A DNA stretch of 64,000 bases from Sporomusa malonica (GCF_900176355.1 NZ_FWXI01000007.1:62001-126000); one strand, 5' to 3'; positions 17,466 through 26,844 are shown, counted from the stretch's first letter. Numbers and translations: made by a program. The notes: a model not told the origin generated them from the sequence alone.

Positions 17466-18686
17466 ATGAAATATAATTTTGATGAGATCATTGACCGCAG
17501 AAATACAAACGCCATGAATACGGATGGCTTCAGGGGGTACATCTTTCGTGCTGGCCCTGAGATGAAGTTTCCCTATGAGGATGATGATTTCGTACGTATG
17601 TGGGTAGCAGATATGGAGTTTGCTACGCCGCCTGAGGTCTGTCAGGCCATCAAAGACCGGGTAGACAAGCGTATTTTCGGATACAGCCAGGTATTTGACA
17701 ACGGCTATTATGAGGCGTTGTCTGGTTGGTGCCGCAAGCTGTATGACTGGAGCTTCCCAAAAGAGCAACTGGTATTCACGCCGGGCGTCATTCCGGCACT
17801 ATACGAACTGGTAGGTGATTTGGTAGCACCGGACGAAAAGCTGTTGATCACCACCCCGGCCTACGGCTATTTCAAGCACGCGGCGACTTTTAATGACCGG
17901 GAACTGGTCTGTTCGTCACTGAAAAATGACAATGGCTGGTTCACCATTGATTTTGAGGATTTGGAGCGGAAGGCGGCGGACCCCAAGGTCAAGCTTCTGC
18001 TGTGGTGCAATCCTCATAACCCCACCGGCAGGATGTGGACGGAAGAAGAGACAAAGCGGATGGGCGCCATTGCGGTGAAATACGGACTGTGGCTAATTTC
18101 CGACGAGATCCATTGTGACCTGATTCGGCAGGGCAAAAAGCATATTCCCACTGCCAAGGTCATGCCGGACTATCCCAAGCTCATCACCTGTATGGCGGCC
18201 AGCAAGACCTTCAACATGGCCGGATTGATGTTTTCCAATATCATTGTCAGGGATGCCGAAGTACGGAAACAAATGGCTGCCCATGATAAGCTGATTGGCC
18301 TCGTAAATCCAATTTCGATCACAGCAACACAGGCGGCTTACGAGCGTGGCGGTGATTGGCTGGAGCAGCTACAAACCTATCTGGATGGTAATTTCCAGCT
18401 CGTATCTGACTATCTCGCCGCAAATTTACCGGACGCTGTCTACCGTATCCCAGAGGCTACTTATCTGGCCTGGGTGGATTTGAACCGTTGCCTGCCTGAT
18501 GTGGATGACCTGCCTATGTTTTTTGCCAACAAGGCCGGTGTTTTGCTGGAGGGTGGCGACGGCCTGTTTGTAGGAAGCGCGAAAGGCTTTGTACGTCTGA
18601 ATTTGGCAATGCCCAGGGCCATTGTAGAGAAAGGCCTGCGGCGGATGAGCGAGGCGATTTATAAACACACCGGCGGGGCTTGCTAG
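17466..18686 (+). CDS. PatB/MalY-type cystathionine beta-lyase (PLP enzyme)
   Basis: A 406-residue fold-type I PLP enzyme of the PatB/MalY group, which cleaves C-S bonds of cystathionine, cystine and related conjugates to pyruvate, ammonia and a thiol. The start matches the group (NFDEIIDRRNTNAMNTDGF, then MWVADMEFATPPEV). The PLP lysine lies in ASKTFNMAGL and the substrate region in WCNPHNPTGRMW. GGGGAG lies 7 bases before the ATG at 17466; the frame is open further upstream inside the HxlR gene but has no better start. Codon use is more GC-rich than in the neighbouring regulator. It may be controlled by the HxlR protein. Confidence 0.9.
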   Translation: MKYNFDEIIDRRNTNAMNTDGFRGYIFRAGPEMKFPYEDDDFVRMWVADMEFATPPEVCQAIKDRVDKRIFGYSQVFDNGYYEALSGWCRKLYDWSFPKEQLVFTPGVIPALYELVGDLVAPDEKLLITTPAYGYFKHAATFNDRELVCSSLKNDNGWFTIDFEDLERKAADPKVKLLLWCNPHNPTGRMWTEEETKRMGAIAVKYGLWLISDEIHCDLIRQGKKHIPTAKVMPDYPKLITCMAASKTFNMAGLMFSNIIVRDAEVRKQMAAHDKLIGLVNPISITATQAAYERGGDWLEQLQTYLDGNFQLVSDYLAANLPDAVYRIPEATYLAWVDLNRCLPDVDDLPMFFANKAGVLLEGGDGLFVGSAKGFVRLNLAMPRAIVEKGLRRMSEAIYKHTGGAC

Positions 18687-18689
18687 CCG

Positions 18690-19015
18690 CAGTATGTCAA
18701 TCCCTCTTTCTGCATAGTTTAGTATGATACGGAGACCCAACGCTATCTTAAACAGTGCATGATGGTAGCGAGGAGATTAGGCGTCTTCGAAATCAACTTT
18801 AGCTGATTATTCTTCAAAATTTAATGCTATTACAACCTTTTTGAAGTGCATGCCCTTTATTAATGTGTTACATGTTGTTATGAAGTGGAACTTAACCTCG
18901 TTACCGGCGTTTACTCTTACTGACTCAAGGGCAAGTACTAGTAGCCAGAATTCAATAGTGATAAAAGTACAGTCGAGTTGTCTATAGACAGGATTAAAAC
19001 TCTGGAGGAAGATAA
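18690..19015. other. Intergenic stretch without recognisable gene
   Basis: About 325 bases between the C-S lyase and the truncated ferredoxin. I see no coding frame with a ribosome site, no strong hairpin and no repeat. Confidence 0.55.
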
Positions 19016-19129
19016 ATGCTTACGATATCAATTTGCTTTGGAATTCAATGCCAGTTGCGTGGTTCCTCAGGTGTTTTGAATGCGCTTAGGGTATTGATAG
19101 AACAATATAAGATTCAGATTGCGTGCTAG
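19016..19129 (+). pseudogene. Truncated thioredoxin-like 2Fe-2S ferredoxin
   Basis: A 37-codon frame with GGAGG 8 bases before its ATG. It begins with a beta strand and ICFGIQCQLRGSSGV, matching the start of the thioredoxin-like 2Fe-2S ferredoxin family (related to NuoE), where CxGxxCxxRGS carries the first two cluster ligands. Complete members have about 80-90 residues and two more cysteines (typically CMGNC-like). This frame stops with TAG after YKIQIAC, so it cannot make the cluster. It is either a pseudogene remnant or the stump left by a deletion; the TehA-like gene starts 23 bases later. Confidence 0.6.
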
Positions 19130-19152
19130 CTAAAAAATAAGGAGTGATTTAT

Positions 19153-20100
19153 TTGGAAAAAGGTCTGCCTCATTTTCCTATCGGGCTGTTTGCCAGCGTC
19201 ATGGGCCTGTGTGGATTATCTATCGCATATCAGCGATTTGAGCAGGTCTTTGGGTTGGAGCTTGGTATTGGTCTGGCATTGCTGACAGTGGCTTATGTGG
19301 TATTCGCCGCCGTTAGTGTCACATATTTTACAAAACTAGTGAAACATACTACGAATGCAGTGAATGAATTCAATCATCCGATCAAAGCTAGTTTCTTCCC
19401 AACAATATCTATCAGCCTGCTACTATTGAGTATCGGCACGTTGGAAATATCCCGTGAAGTGGCGAGGTACTTATGGATAACGGGCACAGGTATGCACTTT
19501 GCCTTTACCATCGTCTTTATGTCCCGCTGGATTAACCGTAGCTATGAGATTACTCACTCTAACCCGGCGTGGTTTATTCCCGTGGTCGGCAATATCCTGG
19601 TGCCGTCCACCGGAGTAGAGTTCGCTCACAAGGAATTGTCATGGTTCTTTTTTAGCGTTGGCCTGTTTTTCTGGCTGGTGCTATTCAACATAATATTTTA
19701 TCGTATCATCTTCCATTCCCAACTCCCGCCTAAGCTAATACCAACGCTGTTTATTCTAGTTGCGCCTCCGGCAGTCGGCTTTGTATCCTATATGAGGTTG
19801 ACAGGAGAGATGGACGGATTGGCTCGCGTCCTACTATATGTTGCGATCTTCTTTACCCTGCTGCTTTTTTCAATAGTGCGGAATTTCATAGGGCTGAATT
19901 TCTCTGTATCCTGGTGGGCTTACACTTTCCCCATGTGTGCAGTGACTATTGCCACGACCCTAGCCTTCAAGTTTACAGGATTAGCCTTGTTCGGCTGGCT
20001 GGCGGCACTATTCATAACCGTGACTACTCTCATTATCTTTATCGTAGCAGTTCAAACGATCAAGGCTTTTCGGCAAAACGCTGTCTGTGTCCCGGATTAG
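19153..20100 (+). CDS. TehA/SLAC1-family transporter (tellurite resistance/C4-dicarboxylate family)
   Basis: A 315-residue membrane protein with about ten hydrophobic helices. The start LPHFPIGLFASVMGLCGL and the internal NPAWFIPVVGNILVP and NEFNHPIKASFFPTISISLL are the usual TehA/SLAC1 landmarks. The family contains anion channels and exporters of tellurite, thiols and dicarboxylates; the substrate here is unknown. The TTG at 19153 follows GGAG by 8 bases and gives the normal family N terminus; GTG at 19144 overlaps the ribosome site. Adjacent to the gene is IS-derived sequence. Confidence 0.85.
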   Translation: MEKGLPHFPIGLFASVMGLCGLSIAYQRFEQVFGLELGIGLALLTVAYVVFAAVSVTYFTKLVKHTTNAVNEFNHPIKASFFPTISISLLLLSIGTLEISREVARYLWITGTGMHFAFTIVFMSRWINRSYEITHSNPAWFIPVVGNILVPSTGVEFAHKELSWFFFSVGLFFWLVLFNIIFYRIIFHSQLPPKLIPTLFILVAPPAVGFVSYMRLTGEMDGLARVLLYVAIFFTLLLFSIVRNFIGLNFSVSWWAYTFPMCAVTIATTLAFKFTGLALFGWLAALFITVTTLIIFIVAVQTIKAFRQNAVCVPD

Positions 20101-20233
20101 CAGGGGCGTCGCCAGTTGTATTTGGCAATCAAAAAGTTGACCACTTCGATAACGAAATTGTTGACCACCCTGAATCGCATACCTGATTGATTCTTCTGGC
20201 TCTGTTTAAACCGGTAAGATTCACCTTCGAATA
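20101..20233 (-). mobile_element. Probable IS21-family end remnant with istB C-terminal fragment
   Basis: Read on the minus strand, this segment encodes GESYRFKQSQKNQ, which resembles the C terminus of IstB ATP-binding proteins. It is followed by two TGGTCAAC units about 20 bases apart, of the kind repeated at IS21 termini. No start, no istA and no opposite end are visible, so this is a fragment. It abuts the duplicated citF tail (copy B). The assignment rests on short motifs and memory of the family. Confidence 0.5.
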
Positions 20234-20280
20234 GATTTTATAGGATTACTTTCAGTACTATTTTGCTCGATGTGGCGAAC
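20234..20280 (+). repeat. 47-bp direct repeat, copy B (duplicated citF 3' end)
   Basis: Matches 15697-15743 at 43 of 47 positions, including the citF stop codon, but here no citF frame precedes it. Both copies are followed within about 30 bases by a terminator hairpin. The copy marks the right boundary of the 4.5-kb eroded segment. Confidence 0.85.
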
Positions 20281-20305
20281 GGTGTAACAGCGAAAAACAA
20301 AATAC

Positions 20306-20348
20306 ACTCCTGCCAGATTCCGTATGTGGACTTGGCAGGAGTTTGTGC
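20306..20348 (+). terminator. Terminator-like hairpin after repeat copy B
   Basis: A perfect 10-bp stem (20306-20315 with 20333-20342) with a T-rich tail, upstream of the arginase-family gene. Confidence 0.6.
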
Positions 20349-20404
20349 TTTTTCTTGGAATACTTGGAGTAAGTTTTGTATTTTAGACAAAAGGAAGCAT
20401 GATT

Positions 20405-21235
20405 ATGAAAAAACACCTGAATATTTTTTTCCCCCAATGGCAAGGTGGTGGACAAGATCAATCTACATATGAGGGTGCCATTGAAATCAAAAAACAATAT
20501 TTATGCCAAAAAACAATTATCGACGTTGAAGTAAGCTTAGAAGATGCTTGTAGCCTTGAAAATAATATTATCGGTTATAAGTCGATTATGGTACAGTTGG
20601 CGCAATGTAAAAATTTGATCATGCAAGAAAAACCCACAACTATTTTTACTATTGGTGGTGGCTGTGATGTTGCTATTGCTCCCGTCTCTTATTTGAATAG
20701 CAAAACAAAGGGAGATATCACAATTCTGTGGCTTGACGCACATGGAGACCTCAATACCCCGGAATCCTCTAAGAGTAAAGCTTTTCACGGAATGCCACTT
20801 AGAACGCTTCTTGGAGAAGGAGATATAGGAATTTTAAATCAAGTATTTTTTACGCTGTTGCCTTCACAAATTTTATTACTGGGGACTAGAGATCTTGATG
20901 ATGCCGAAATAAAATATATAGAAGCAGAGAATATTAAATTGTTAAAAGTAGATGACATTGAATCAAATGTAAATAGCGTGTTAGACACTATTAAATTAAA
21001 AGGATCGGAGAATATTTATGTCCACATTGACTTAGATGTACTTGATCCCAAAGAGTTTCCCTTTGTACCAGTTCCTGCTCCGGGTGGATTAAAAATTGAA
21101 ACGCTTTTCAGTCTGTTAGAATTATTGATTAAAGAATGTAATATCTTGGGCTTATCTCTTGTTGAATATAAACCATCTGAAAAACAGACAATCAAAATCT
21201 TGGAAGATATTATAAATATGGGAATTGCTCTTTAA
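20405..21235 (+). CDS. Arginase/agmatinase-family protein
   Basis: A 276-residue ureohydrolase-fold protein. Binuclear manganese motifs are seen as LWLDAHGDLNTPESS and HIDLDVLDP. The first motif, usually GGDHS with a metal-binding histidine, reads GGGCDVAIAP, so that histidine is replaced by cysteine. HGMPLRTLLGEG follows. This variant occurs in a group of uncharacterised arginase-like proteins and may alter metal use or substrate. The reaction (arginine, agmatine, formiminoglutamate or another guanidine/amide) cannot be fixed. AAGGA lies 9 bases before the ATG at 20405; ATG at 20399 is too close. It is followed 78 bases later by a P1-family peptidase. Confidence 0.82.
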   Translation: MKKHLNIFFPQWQGGGQDQSTYEGAIEIKKQYLCQKTIIDVEVSLEDACSLENNIIGYKSIMVQLAQCKNLIMQEKPTTIFTIGGGCDVAIAPVSYLNSKTKGDITILWLDAHGDLNTPESSKSKAFHGMPLRTLLGEGDIGILNQVFFTLLPSQILLLGTRDLDDAEIKYIEAENIKLLKVDDIESNVNSVLDTIKLKGSENIYVHIDLDVLDPKEFPFVPVPAPGGLKIETLFSLLELLIKECNILGLSLVEYKPSEKQTIKILEDIINMGIAL

Positions 21236-21313
21236 CGAGAAAGATTATTTTTGCATTTAAACTGGAGGACATCCAAGTGGTCATCAGTCAGCAGCTTAGG
21301 AGGAGATAGTATA

Positions 21314-22303
21314 ATGGAAATCAAGAAAATTACCGATATTCCAGGTATCCAAATCGGCAATGCCCATGACTTAGATGCCGTGACCGGATGTACCGTTATT
21401 CTATGTGAACAAGGTGCCGTTACTGGCGTTGATGTGCGGGGCGGGGCACCGGGAACTCGTGAAACCGATCTTTTGAAATCAGAGAACTATGTGGACAAAG
21501 TCCATGCCGTTATGTTGGCAGGCGGCAGTGCGTTTGGCCTTGATGCGGCAGCAGGTATCATGCAGTTCCTGGAGGAAAAAGGCGTAGGCTTTGACGTTGG
21601 CGTAACGAAGGTGCCAATTGTATGCGGTGCGGTACTATTCGATCTTGCATGTGGGGATCACCGCGTGCGGCCTGATAAAGCAATGGGTTATCAGGCCTGT
21701 ATCGCCGCACAACGTCAGGAGTTTTCCGAGGGGTCTGTTGGTGCAGGAACTGGTGCAACGGTAGGAAAGTTTTTTGGAAGCCAGCATGCCATGAAAGGCG
21801 GACTAGGCTCATACTGTGTACAAGTAGGTAATCTCATGTTGGGGGCAGTCGTGGCAGTAAACTGTTTTGGAGACGTTATCGACCCCGGCAGCGGAGCTGT
21901 TTTAGCAGGAGCCTACCAGGACGATCCATTTGCTTTTTTGTCTACTGAGGAAGGAATGATCAAGCAGTATGATAAGGCAACCAACGCCTTCGCAAGCAAT
22001 ACAACAATTGGCGCAATCATTACTAACGCAGCGCTGACTAAGGCACAAGCGAACAAAGTAGCGTCTATGGCCCATAATGGCTATGCCCGAACCATGCGGC
22101 CTGCTCACACCATGCTTGATGGTGATACCATTTTTGCTTTGTCGGCAGGCCATGTGGCAGCAGATGTCAACGTGGTGGGATTATTAGCAGCGCGAGTCAT
22201 GGAGCAGGCTGTTATCAGTGCTATTAAAAAAGCATCACCATTGTCGGGATTCAAGTCGTTCCAGGATGTAAATGGAAGGTTTGTCAATATGCGAAAACTA
22301 TGA
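21314..22303 (+). CDS. P1-family (DmpA-like) aminopeptidase/amidase
   Basis: A 329-residue N-terminal-nucleophile hydrolase of the DmpA/P1 family. Family landmarks are [62 protein letters not shown] and [20 protein letters not shown]. The last is the expected self-cleavage site, where the residue after the cut (Thr here) becomes the nucleophile. Members cleave N-terminal amino acids, beta-peptides or amino-acid amides. The ATG at 21314 has AGGAGG before it and gives the normal family start; a longer frame from 21251 adds an unlike extension. It may work on peptides or amides together with the adjacent arginase-like enzyme, an inference from proximity. Confidence 0.88.
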   Translation: MEIKKITDIPGIQIGNAHDLDAVTGCTVILCEQGAVTGVDVRGGAPGTRETDLLKSENYVDKVHAVMLAGGSAFGLDAAAGIMQFLEEKGVGFDVGVTKVPIVCGAVLFDLACGDHRVRPDKAMGYQACIAAQRQEFSEGSVGAGTGATVGKFFGSQHAMKGGLGSYCVQVGNLMLGAVVAVNCFGDVIDPGSGAVLAGAYQDDPFAFLSTEEGMIKQYDKATNAFASNTTIGAIITNAALTKAQANKVASMAHNGYARTMRPAHTMLDGDTIFALSAGHVAADVNVVGLLAARVMEQAVISAIKKASPLSGFKSFQDVNGRFVNMRKL

Positions 22304-22346
22304 TAGTATATTAAAATTAACAATAACGAATGGAGAGAATGAAATT

Positions 22347-22688
22347 ATGGCTGATTTGCCAAGTTGCCCAAAATGTAATTCGGAATACACTTACGAAGAT
22401 GGAAGTCTTTTAGTTTGCCCCGAATGTGCTCATGAGTGGGCGTTAGGATTAGAGACCGAAAATAGTGAAGATAAAAAGATTATTAAAGATGCAAATGGAA
22501 ATGTCTTAAACGATGGCGATTCTGTAACAATAATCAAAGATCTTAAAGTAAAAGGAAGTTCATCAGCCTTAAAAGTAGGTACAAAAGTAAAAAATATACG
22601 GCTGGTTGATGGCGATCATAATATTGATTGCCAGATTGATGGTTTTGGAGCTATGAAATTAAAATCTGAATTTGTTAAAAAGCTATAA
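22347..22688 (+). CDS. yjdM: YjdM/PhnA-family zinc-ribbon protein
   Basis: A 113-residue protein with an N-terminal zinc ribbon ([21 protein letters not shown]) and a C-terminal SH3-like KOW-type domain ([19 protein letters not shown]). This is the full YjdM (formerly PhnA) architecture. The old link to phosphonate use is not well founded and the function is unknown. GGAGAG lies before the ATG at 22347. It ends at a very long bidirectional hairpin. Confidence 0.92.
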   Translation: MADLPSCPKCNSEYTYEDGSLLVCPECAHEWALGLETENSEDKKIIKDANGNVLNDGDSVTIIKDLKVKGSSSALKVGTKVKNIRLVDGDHNIDCQIDGFGAMKLKSEFVKKL

Positions 22689-22711
22689 ATCCGGTTCTAA
22701 TGTTTAGGGCT

Positions 22712-22777
22712 ACAACCAGTATGAAAGAAGCAAGGCCTATCTGGCAGATAGGCCTTGCTTTTTTTCATACTGGTTGT
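22712..22777. terminator. Long bidirectional terminator hairpin
   Basis: An almost unbroken inverted repeat of about 31 bp per arm with a three-base loop (22743-22745) and an internal T7 run. It separates the convergent yjdM and atoB genes and should stop transcripts from both sides. Confidence 0.85.
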
Positions 22778-22803
22778 TTATAATGCTCTACTCAAATAGT
22801 AAT

Positions 22804-23985
22804 CTAAATTCTTTCCACAATGGTTGCAACGCCTTGGCCGCCGCCAATGCAGAGTGTGGCCAATCCTAATTTTTTGTTGTTGCGTTCCATAGCATGCAAC
22901 AGAGTGACTAGAATACGTGCGCCGCTGGCACCGATTGGATGACCCAGCGCTATAGCACCGCCGTAAATATTTACTTTTTCCTGAGCGAAACCTAATTCTT
23001 TGCCAACGGCAAGGAATTGGGCCGCAAAGGCCTCATTGGCTTCAATAAGATCAATATCATTTATTGTTAACCCAGTCTTGGCCAATGCCTTTCGGGCTGC
23101 AGGGACTGGTCCGACTCCCATGATACTTGGATCAACGCCGCCGGAAGCATAGGCACGGATTCTCGCCAATGGTGTAATACCCAGCTCCCTGGCTTTGTCG
23201 CCAGACATGATCACAAGTGCGGCACCGCCGTCATTAATCCCGGAAGCGTTGCCGGCAGTAACAGTACCATCCTTTTTGAAGGCAGGTTTTAATTTGCCCA
23301 AAGATTCGATGGTAGTTCCTGCCCGTGGATATTCGTCAGTGTCAACTACGACTTCGCCTTTTTTCGTCTTAATGACAAGAGGGGCAATTTCTTTTTTAAA
23401 CACACCGTCAGCAATGGCTTTAACGGCTTTGCTCTGCGATTCAACTGCCACTTGGTCTTGCTCCTGGCGGCTAATGCCGTATTTTTCGGCAACGTTTTCG
23501 GCAGTAATGCCCATATGATAGTCATTAAATGCACACCAAAGGCCATCTTGAATCATGATGTCGGTGATTTTGGAGTTCCCCATGCGGTAACCCCAACGGG
23601 CTTTAGCATCAAGCAGGTAGGGCGCATTTGTCATGCTTTCCATCCCACCGGCAACAATAATATCAGCGTCTCCGGCGAGAATGGCCTGAGCAGCCAAGTT
23701 AACTGTTTTTAACCCTGAACCACAGACTTTATTGATCGTATAGGATGGTGTTTCGACAGAAAGTCCAGCTTTAATAGCTGCTTGGCGAGCTGGGTTTTGT
23801 CCCAGGCCAGCCTGCAATACATTACCAAATATAACTTCATCAATAGTATCTTTTGCAATACCAGCACGGGAAACAGCCTCGCTGATAGCATGTGCTCCCA
23901 ACTCCACTGCCGAAAACGGTGCCAATGAACCGTTAAAACTACCAATTGCGGTGCGTGCGGCACTAGCAATAACTACTTCTCTCAT
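22804..23985 (-). CDS. atoB: Acetyl-CoA acetyltransferase (thiolase)
   Basis: A 393-residue thiolase II. It has the nucleophilic Cys88 ([11 protein letters not shown]), the His349 of [11 protein letters not shown] and the proton-transferring Cys379 (LCIGGGQG), with the usual length and the AAARTAIG-like start. It reversibly cleaves acetoacetyl-CoA into two acetyl-CoA. It is the last gene of the atoDAEB order, 49 bases after atoE, and so completes acetoacetate breakdown: import by AtoE, activation by AtoDA, cleavage by AtoB. In the opposite direction it could feed butyrate synthesis, but no other butyrate genes are here. Confidence 0.95.
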   Translation of the reverse strand: MREVVIASAARTAIGSFNGSLAPFSAVELGAHAISEAVSRAGIAKDTIDEVIFGNVLQAGLGQNPARQAAIKAGLSVETPSYTINKVCGSGLKTVNLAAQAILAGDADIIVAGGMESMTNAPYLLDAKARWGYRMGNSKITDIMIQDGLWCAFNDYHMGITAENVAEKYGISRQEQDQVAVESQSKAVKAIADGVFKKEIAPLVIKTKKGEVVVDTDEYPRAGTTIESLGKLKPAFKKDGTVTAGNASGINDGGAALVIMSGDKARELGITPLARIRAYASGGVDPSIMGVGPVPAARKALAKTGLTINDIDLIEANEAFAAQFLAVGKELGFAQEKVNIYGGAIALGHPIGASGARILVTLLHAMERNNKKLGLATLCIGGGQGVATIVERI

Positions 23986-24034
23986 GTGTACTTACCTCCA
24001 TTGTATATTAATTTAGATAAATTTGATTCTCGGA

Positions 24035-25357
24035 TTAGAAGAAATGTAGGCCAACGACAAAGATTATCCCTGAGAATATCAGTGCGGTAACACAATATCC
24101 CATAATGTCACGTACACCCAGTCCGGCAATGGCTAAGGCAGGCAGCGCCCAGAAGGGTTGCGCCATATTCATCCAAGCTTCGCCATATGCGATGGCCATG
24201 GCGGCTTTACCCAAGTCTGCACCCAATGCCTGGGCGGCGGGCATAACGAAGGGACCTTGCACAACCCAGTGTCCGCCGCCGGAAGGTACGGCAAAATTGA
24301 TCAGAGCTGAGCTAAAAAACGCCATTACGGGGAAAGTTTCAGCGGTAGCAACATTAACAAACCAATTGGTAATAATGCCGCCAAGGCCGGAATGCTCCAT
24401 CATGATTTGAATACCTGCATAGAAAGGGAATTGAATCAGTATTCCGGCTGTTCCTTTGGCGGCTGCACTTATGGCCCGGGCGTAAGCCATCGGAGTTTTG
24501 TGCAGCAGAATACCAGCTGCCAGGAACATCAGATTTACGGTATTAATGTTAACGTCGAATCCTTTTTGGGAAAAATACGCACCCAGATAAACAACACAGA
24601 ATAGGCCAACCACCCAAGCCAATATCCGGCTTTCTTCAAGCTTTTCTGCCCAGGTTGCATCAGGTCCTAATACTTTAGCAACAGAAGCTTCTTCTTTTAA
24701 CAGTGCCGGGTCTATGGCAACGATTTCATCTTCTTTCGGCAGCATCATCCGAGCCATGAGCGGTACTGCAATGATTAATCCCACAGTGATAAAAATGTTA
24801 TAGGGAGTAAAGATTGTTTGGGAGATAGGGATAAGTCCGACCATTTTTTCCATTGGATTGCCAGCCGTTGCTGCCACCAAAGGAACAGAAGCCGATAAGC
24901 CGCCATGCCAGCTTAAAAAACCCATATACGCAGTGGCAATTAACAACCGGTAATCGGATTTGGGAATCCGGCGGGCCACTTCGCGTGCAAACATGGCTCC
25001 GACAACCAGGCCAAAGCCCCAGTTAATTACGCAGGCTACAGCTGAAGCAAAGCCGACCAGCATAACGCCTTGAGCCGGCGTTTTGGCCACAGAAGCCAGA
25101 CTGGTCATAGCTCTTTTTACCGGACCTGAGCTGGCTAACGCATGTCCTGTAACAAGGACAAGGGCCATTTGCATGGCAAAAGCCAGCAGATTCCAAAAAC
25201 CCTTGCCCCACATATTGACCATATCCAGGGGAGAATTGGGTGTCATGGTGATGCCCATAGCAAAGGTAAGGATTGTAAGCAAGATAGCGAATACTAACGG
25301 GTCAGGCAAATATTTATTTACAATATTGGTAAAAAAACGTGAAATAGCTCCTACCAT
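24035..25357 (-). CDS. atoE: AtoE-family short-chain fatty acid transporter
   Basis: A 440-residue membrane protein with about a dozen hydrophobic segments, typical of AtoE (PF02667). Landmarks include KYLPDPLVFAILLTILTF at the start, NWGFGLVVGAMFAREVARR, SWHGGLSASVPLVAAT and NFAVPSGGGHWVVQGPFV near the C terminus. It should import acetoacetate or short-chain fatty acids. GGAGGAG precedes the ATG. It sits 15 bases after atoA and before atoB. Confidence 0.93.
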   Translation of the reverse strand: MVGAISRFFTNIVNKYLPDPLVFAILLTILTFAMGITMTPNSPLDMVNMWGKGFWNLLAFAMQMALVLVTGHALASSGPVKRAMTSLASVAKTPAQGVMLVGFASAVACVINWGFGLVVGAMFAREVARRIPKSDYRLLIATAYMGFLSWHGGLSASVPLVAATAGNPMEKMVGLIPISQTIFTPYNIFITVGLIIAVPLMARMMLPKEDEIVAIDPALLKEEASVAKVLGPDATWAEKLEESRILAWVVGLFCVVYLGAYFSQKGFDVNINTVNLMFLAAGILLHKTPMAYARAISAAAKGTAGILIQFPFYAGIQIMMEHSGLGGIITNWFVNVATAETFPVMAFFSSALINFAVPSGGGHWVVQGPFVMPAAQALGADLGKAAMAIAYGEAWMNMAQPFWALPALAIAGLGVRDIMGYCVTALIFSGIIFVVGLHFF

Positions 25358-25372
25358 TATGTAGATCTCCTC

Positions 25373-26026
25373 CTATAAAATATTTTGCATCAGTTTAAGA
25401 TCTGGGCTGATAATAAAGTTGGCCTCAGTACGGGCTGTAACAGACTCAACATCAATTCTAGGGGCGATTTCTTCCAGAACAAGGCCTTCCTTGGTTACGC
25501 GAAATACACCAAGTTCAGTGATAATTAGATCGACTACACCTTTGCCGGTTAACGGGAGTCGGCACTTTTTCAGGATTTTTGCCGAGCCGTCCTTTGCACA
25601 ATGCTCCATGGCAATAATAACTTTTTTGGCCCCTGTTACTAAATCCATGGCACCGCCCATACCGGGGACCATTTTCCCGGGAACCATCCAGTTTGCCAAA
25701 TTGCCTGCTTCGTCTACTTCCAGGCCACCTAACACGGTTACATCTACATGGCCGCCGCGGATGAGCATGAACGACATAGCACTGTCAAACATGGCAGCAC
25801 CAGGAATAATGCCGCAAGGTTGACCACCGGCATTGGTCAAATTAGCGTCTGCATCTCCGGTTAAAGAACCTAATCCGACGAAACCATTCTCTGACTGCAG
25901 CGTTACATCAACACCTTCAGGTAGGTAGTTGGCCACCATTGTTGGCAAACCAATGCCCAGATTTACAACATTACCGTTTTCCAGTTCCAAAGCGACCCGT
26001 CTCGCGATCATTTCTTTCGCGTTCAT
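25373..26026 (-). CDS. atoA: Acetate/acetoacetate CoA-transferase, beta subunit
   Basis: A 217-residue CoA-transferase subunit B (family I). The catalytic glutamate lies in LQSENGFVGLG, and GGHVDVTVLGGLEVDEAGNLANW is typical. Together with AtoD it transfers CoA from acetyl-CoA to acetoacetate or short-chain acids. The start is the ATG at 26026, just inside the end of atoD sequence spacing (one base between genes); an earlier in-frame start at 26050 lies within atoD. A run of G residues near 26040 may serve as the ribosome site. Confidence 0.93.
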   Translation of the reverse strand: MNAKEMIARRVALELENGNVVNLGIGLPTMVANYLPEGVDVTLQSENGFVGLGSLTGDADANLTNAGGQPCGIIPGAAMFDSAMSFMLIRGGHVDVTVLGGLEVDEAGNLANWMVPGKMVPGMGGAMDLVTGAKKVIIAMEHCAKDGSAKILKKCRLPLTGKGVVDLIITELGVFRVTKEGLVLEEIAPRIDVESVTARTEANFIISPDLKLMQNIL

Positions 26027-26027
26027 A

Positions 26028-26693
26028 CTAGCAACCCCCCAAATAAACAATCTTGTTTACTACTACGCCCGGCGTCATTACGTCATCTGGGTTTATTTCT
26101 CCCACTTCAACTAGCTCATCTACTTCAACGATGACCAAATCGGCAGCCATGGCCATTAACGGATTGAAATTACGCGCTGATTTATCATAGACAAGATTGC
26201 CTGCTTTATCTGCTTTTTTCGCTTTAATCAAAGCAATATCAGCCCGCAATGGCTTTTCTAAAAGATAGTCAACACCATCAACGCACAGCTTTTGTTTTCC
26301 CTCTTCTACAACAGTACCTACTCCGGTTGGTGTAAGGACACCGCCCAAGCCGGCACCACCGCAGCGAACTCTTTCTGCTAAAGTGCCTTGCGGCACTAAT
26401 TCAACAGCCATTTCCGCTGCAATCATCTGTTTGCCGGTTTCAGGATTTGTGCCGATATGAGAAGCAATTACTTTTTTTATTTGGCGATTGACAACAAGAG
26501 GGCCGACACCCTTGTCAGGAAACCCAGTATCATTGGCAATTAGTGTAAGGTTTTGAACTTTTTGATCAATGAGTGCCTTAATTAGGCCTTCCGGTGTGCC
26601 GACCGCCAAAAAACCGCCCACCATGATCGTCATTCCGTCTTTCAGGTATTCAGTAACTTGCTGAATGCTTGCTTGTTTGTTTGTCATATTCAA
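26028..26693 (-). CDS. atoD: Acetate/acetoacetate CoA-transferase, alpha subunit
   Basis: A 221-residue CoA-transferase subunit A. Family motifs include [49 protein letters not shown] and [21 protein letters not shown] sequence. It forms a heterotetramer with AtoA. It is the first gene of the atoDAEB operon, with AGGAGG before the ATG and a sigma-54 promoter about 95 bases upstream. Confidence 0.94.
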   Translation of the reverse strand: MNMTNKQASIQQVTEYLKDGMTIMVGGFLAVGTPEGLIKALIDQKVQNLTLIANDTGFPDKGVGPLVVNRQIKKVIASHIGTNPETGKQMIAAEMAVELVPQGTLAERVRCGGAGLGGVLTPTGVGTVVEEGKQKLCVDGVDYLLEKPLRADIALIKAKKADKAGNLVYDKSARNFNPLMAMAADLVIVEVDELVEVGEINPDDVMTPGVVVNKIVYLGGC

Positions 26694-26787
26694 CCTCCTG
26701 ATAAATTGAAATTGATTTAGTGCAACCTGCCTGATTGCTTCTAAGATTCGACCTGGAACGACAAGAATCTTAAACTATACTGTATCA

Positions 26788-26805
26788 TTGCAAAATCCGT
26801 GCCAA
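26788..26805 (-). promoter_or_regulatory. Sigma-54 promoter for atoDAEB
   Basis: On the minus strand the sequence TTGGCACGGATTTTGCAA places GG and GC exactly 10 bases apart, as needed for the -24/-12 elements, and matches the consensus almost perfectly. Transcription should start near 26777 and enter atoD. The NtrC-type activator encoded upstream is the obvious partner. Confidence 0.9.
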
Positions 26806-26812
26806 AAAAGAA

Positions 26813-26844
26813 AAAAGCCCTATCGAAAAATCGAAAGGGCTTTT
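26813..26844 (-). terminator. Terminator of the atoSC operon
   Basis: A stem of about 13 bp with one mismatch (26813-26826 with 26831-26844), followed on the minus strand by a T-rich run that leads directly into the sigma-54 promoter. Confidence 0.75.
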
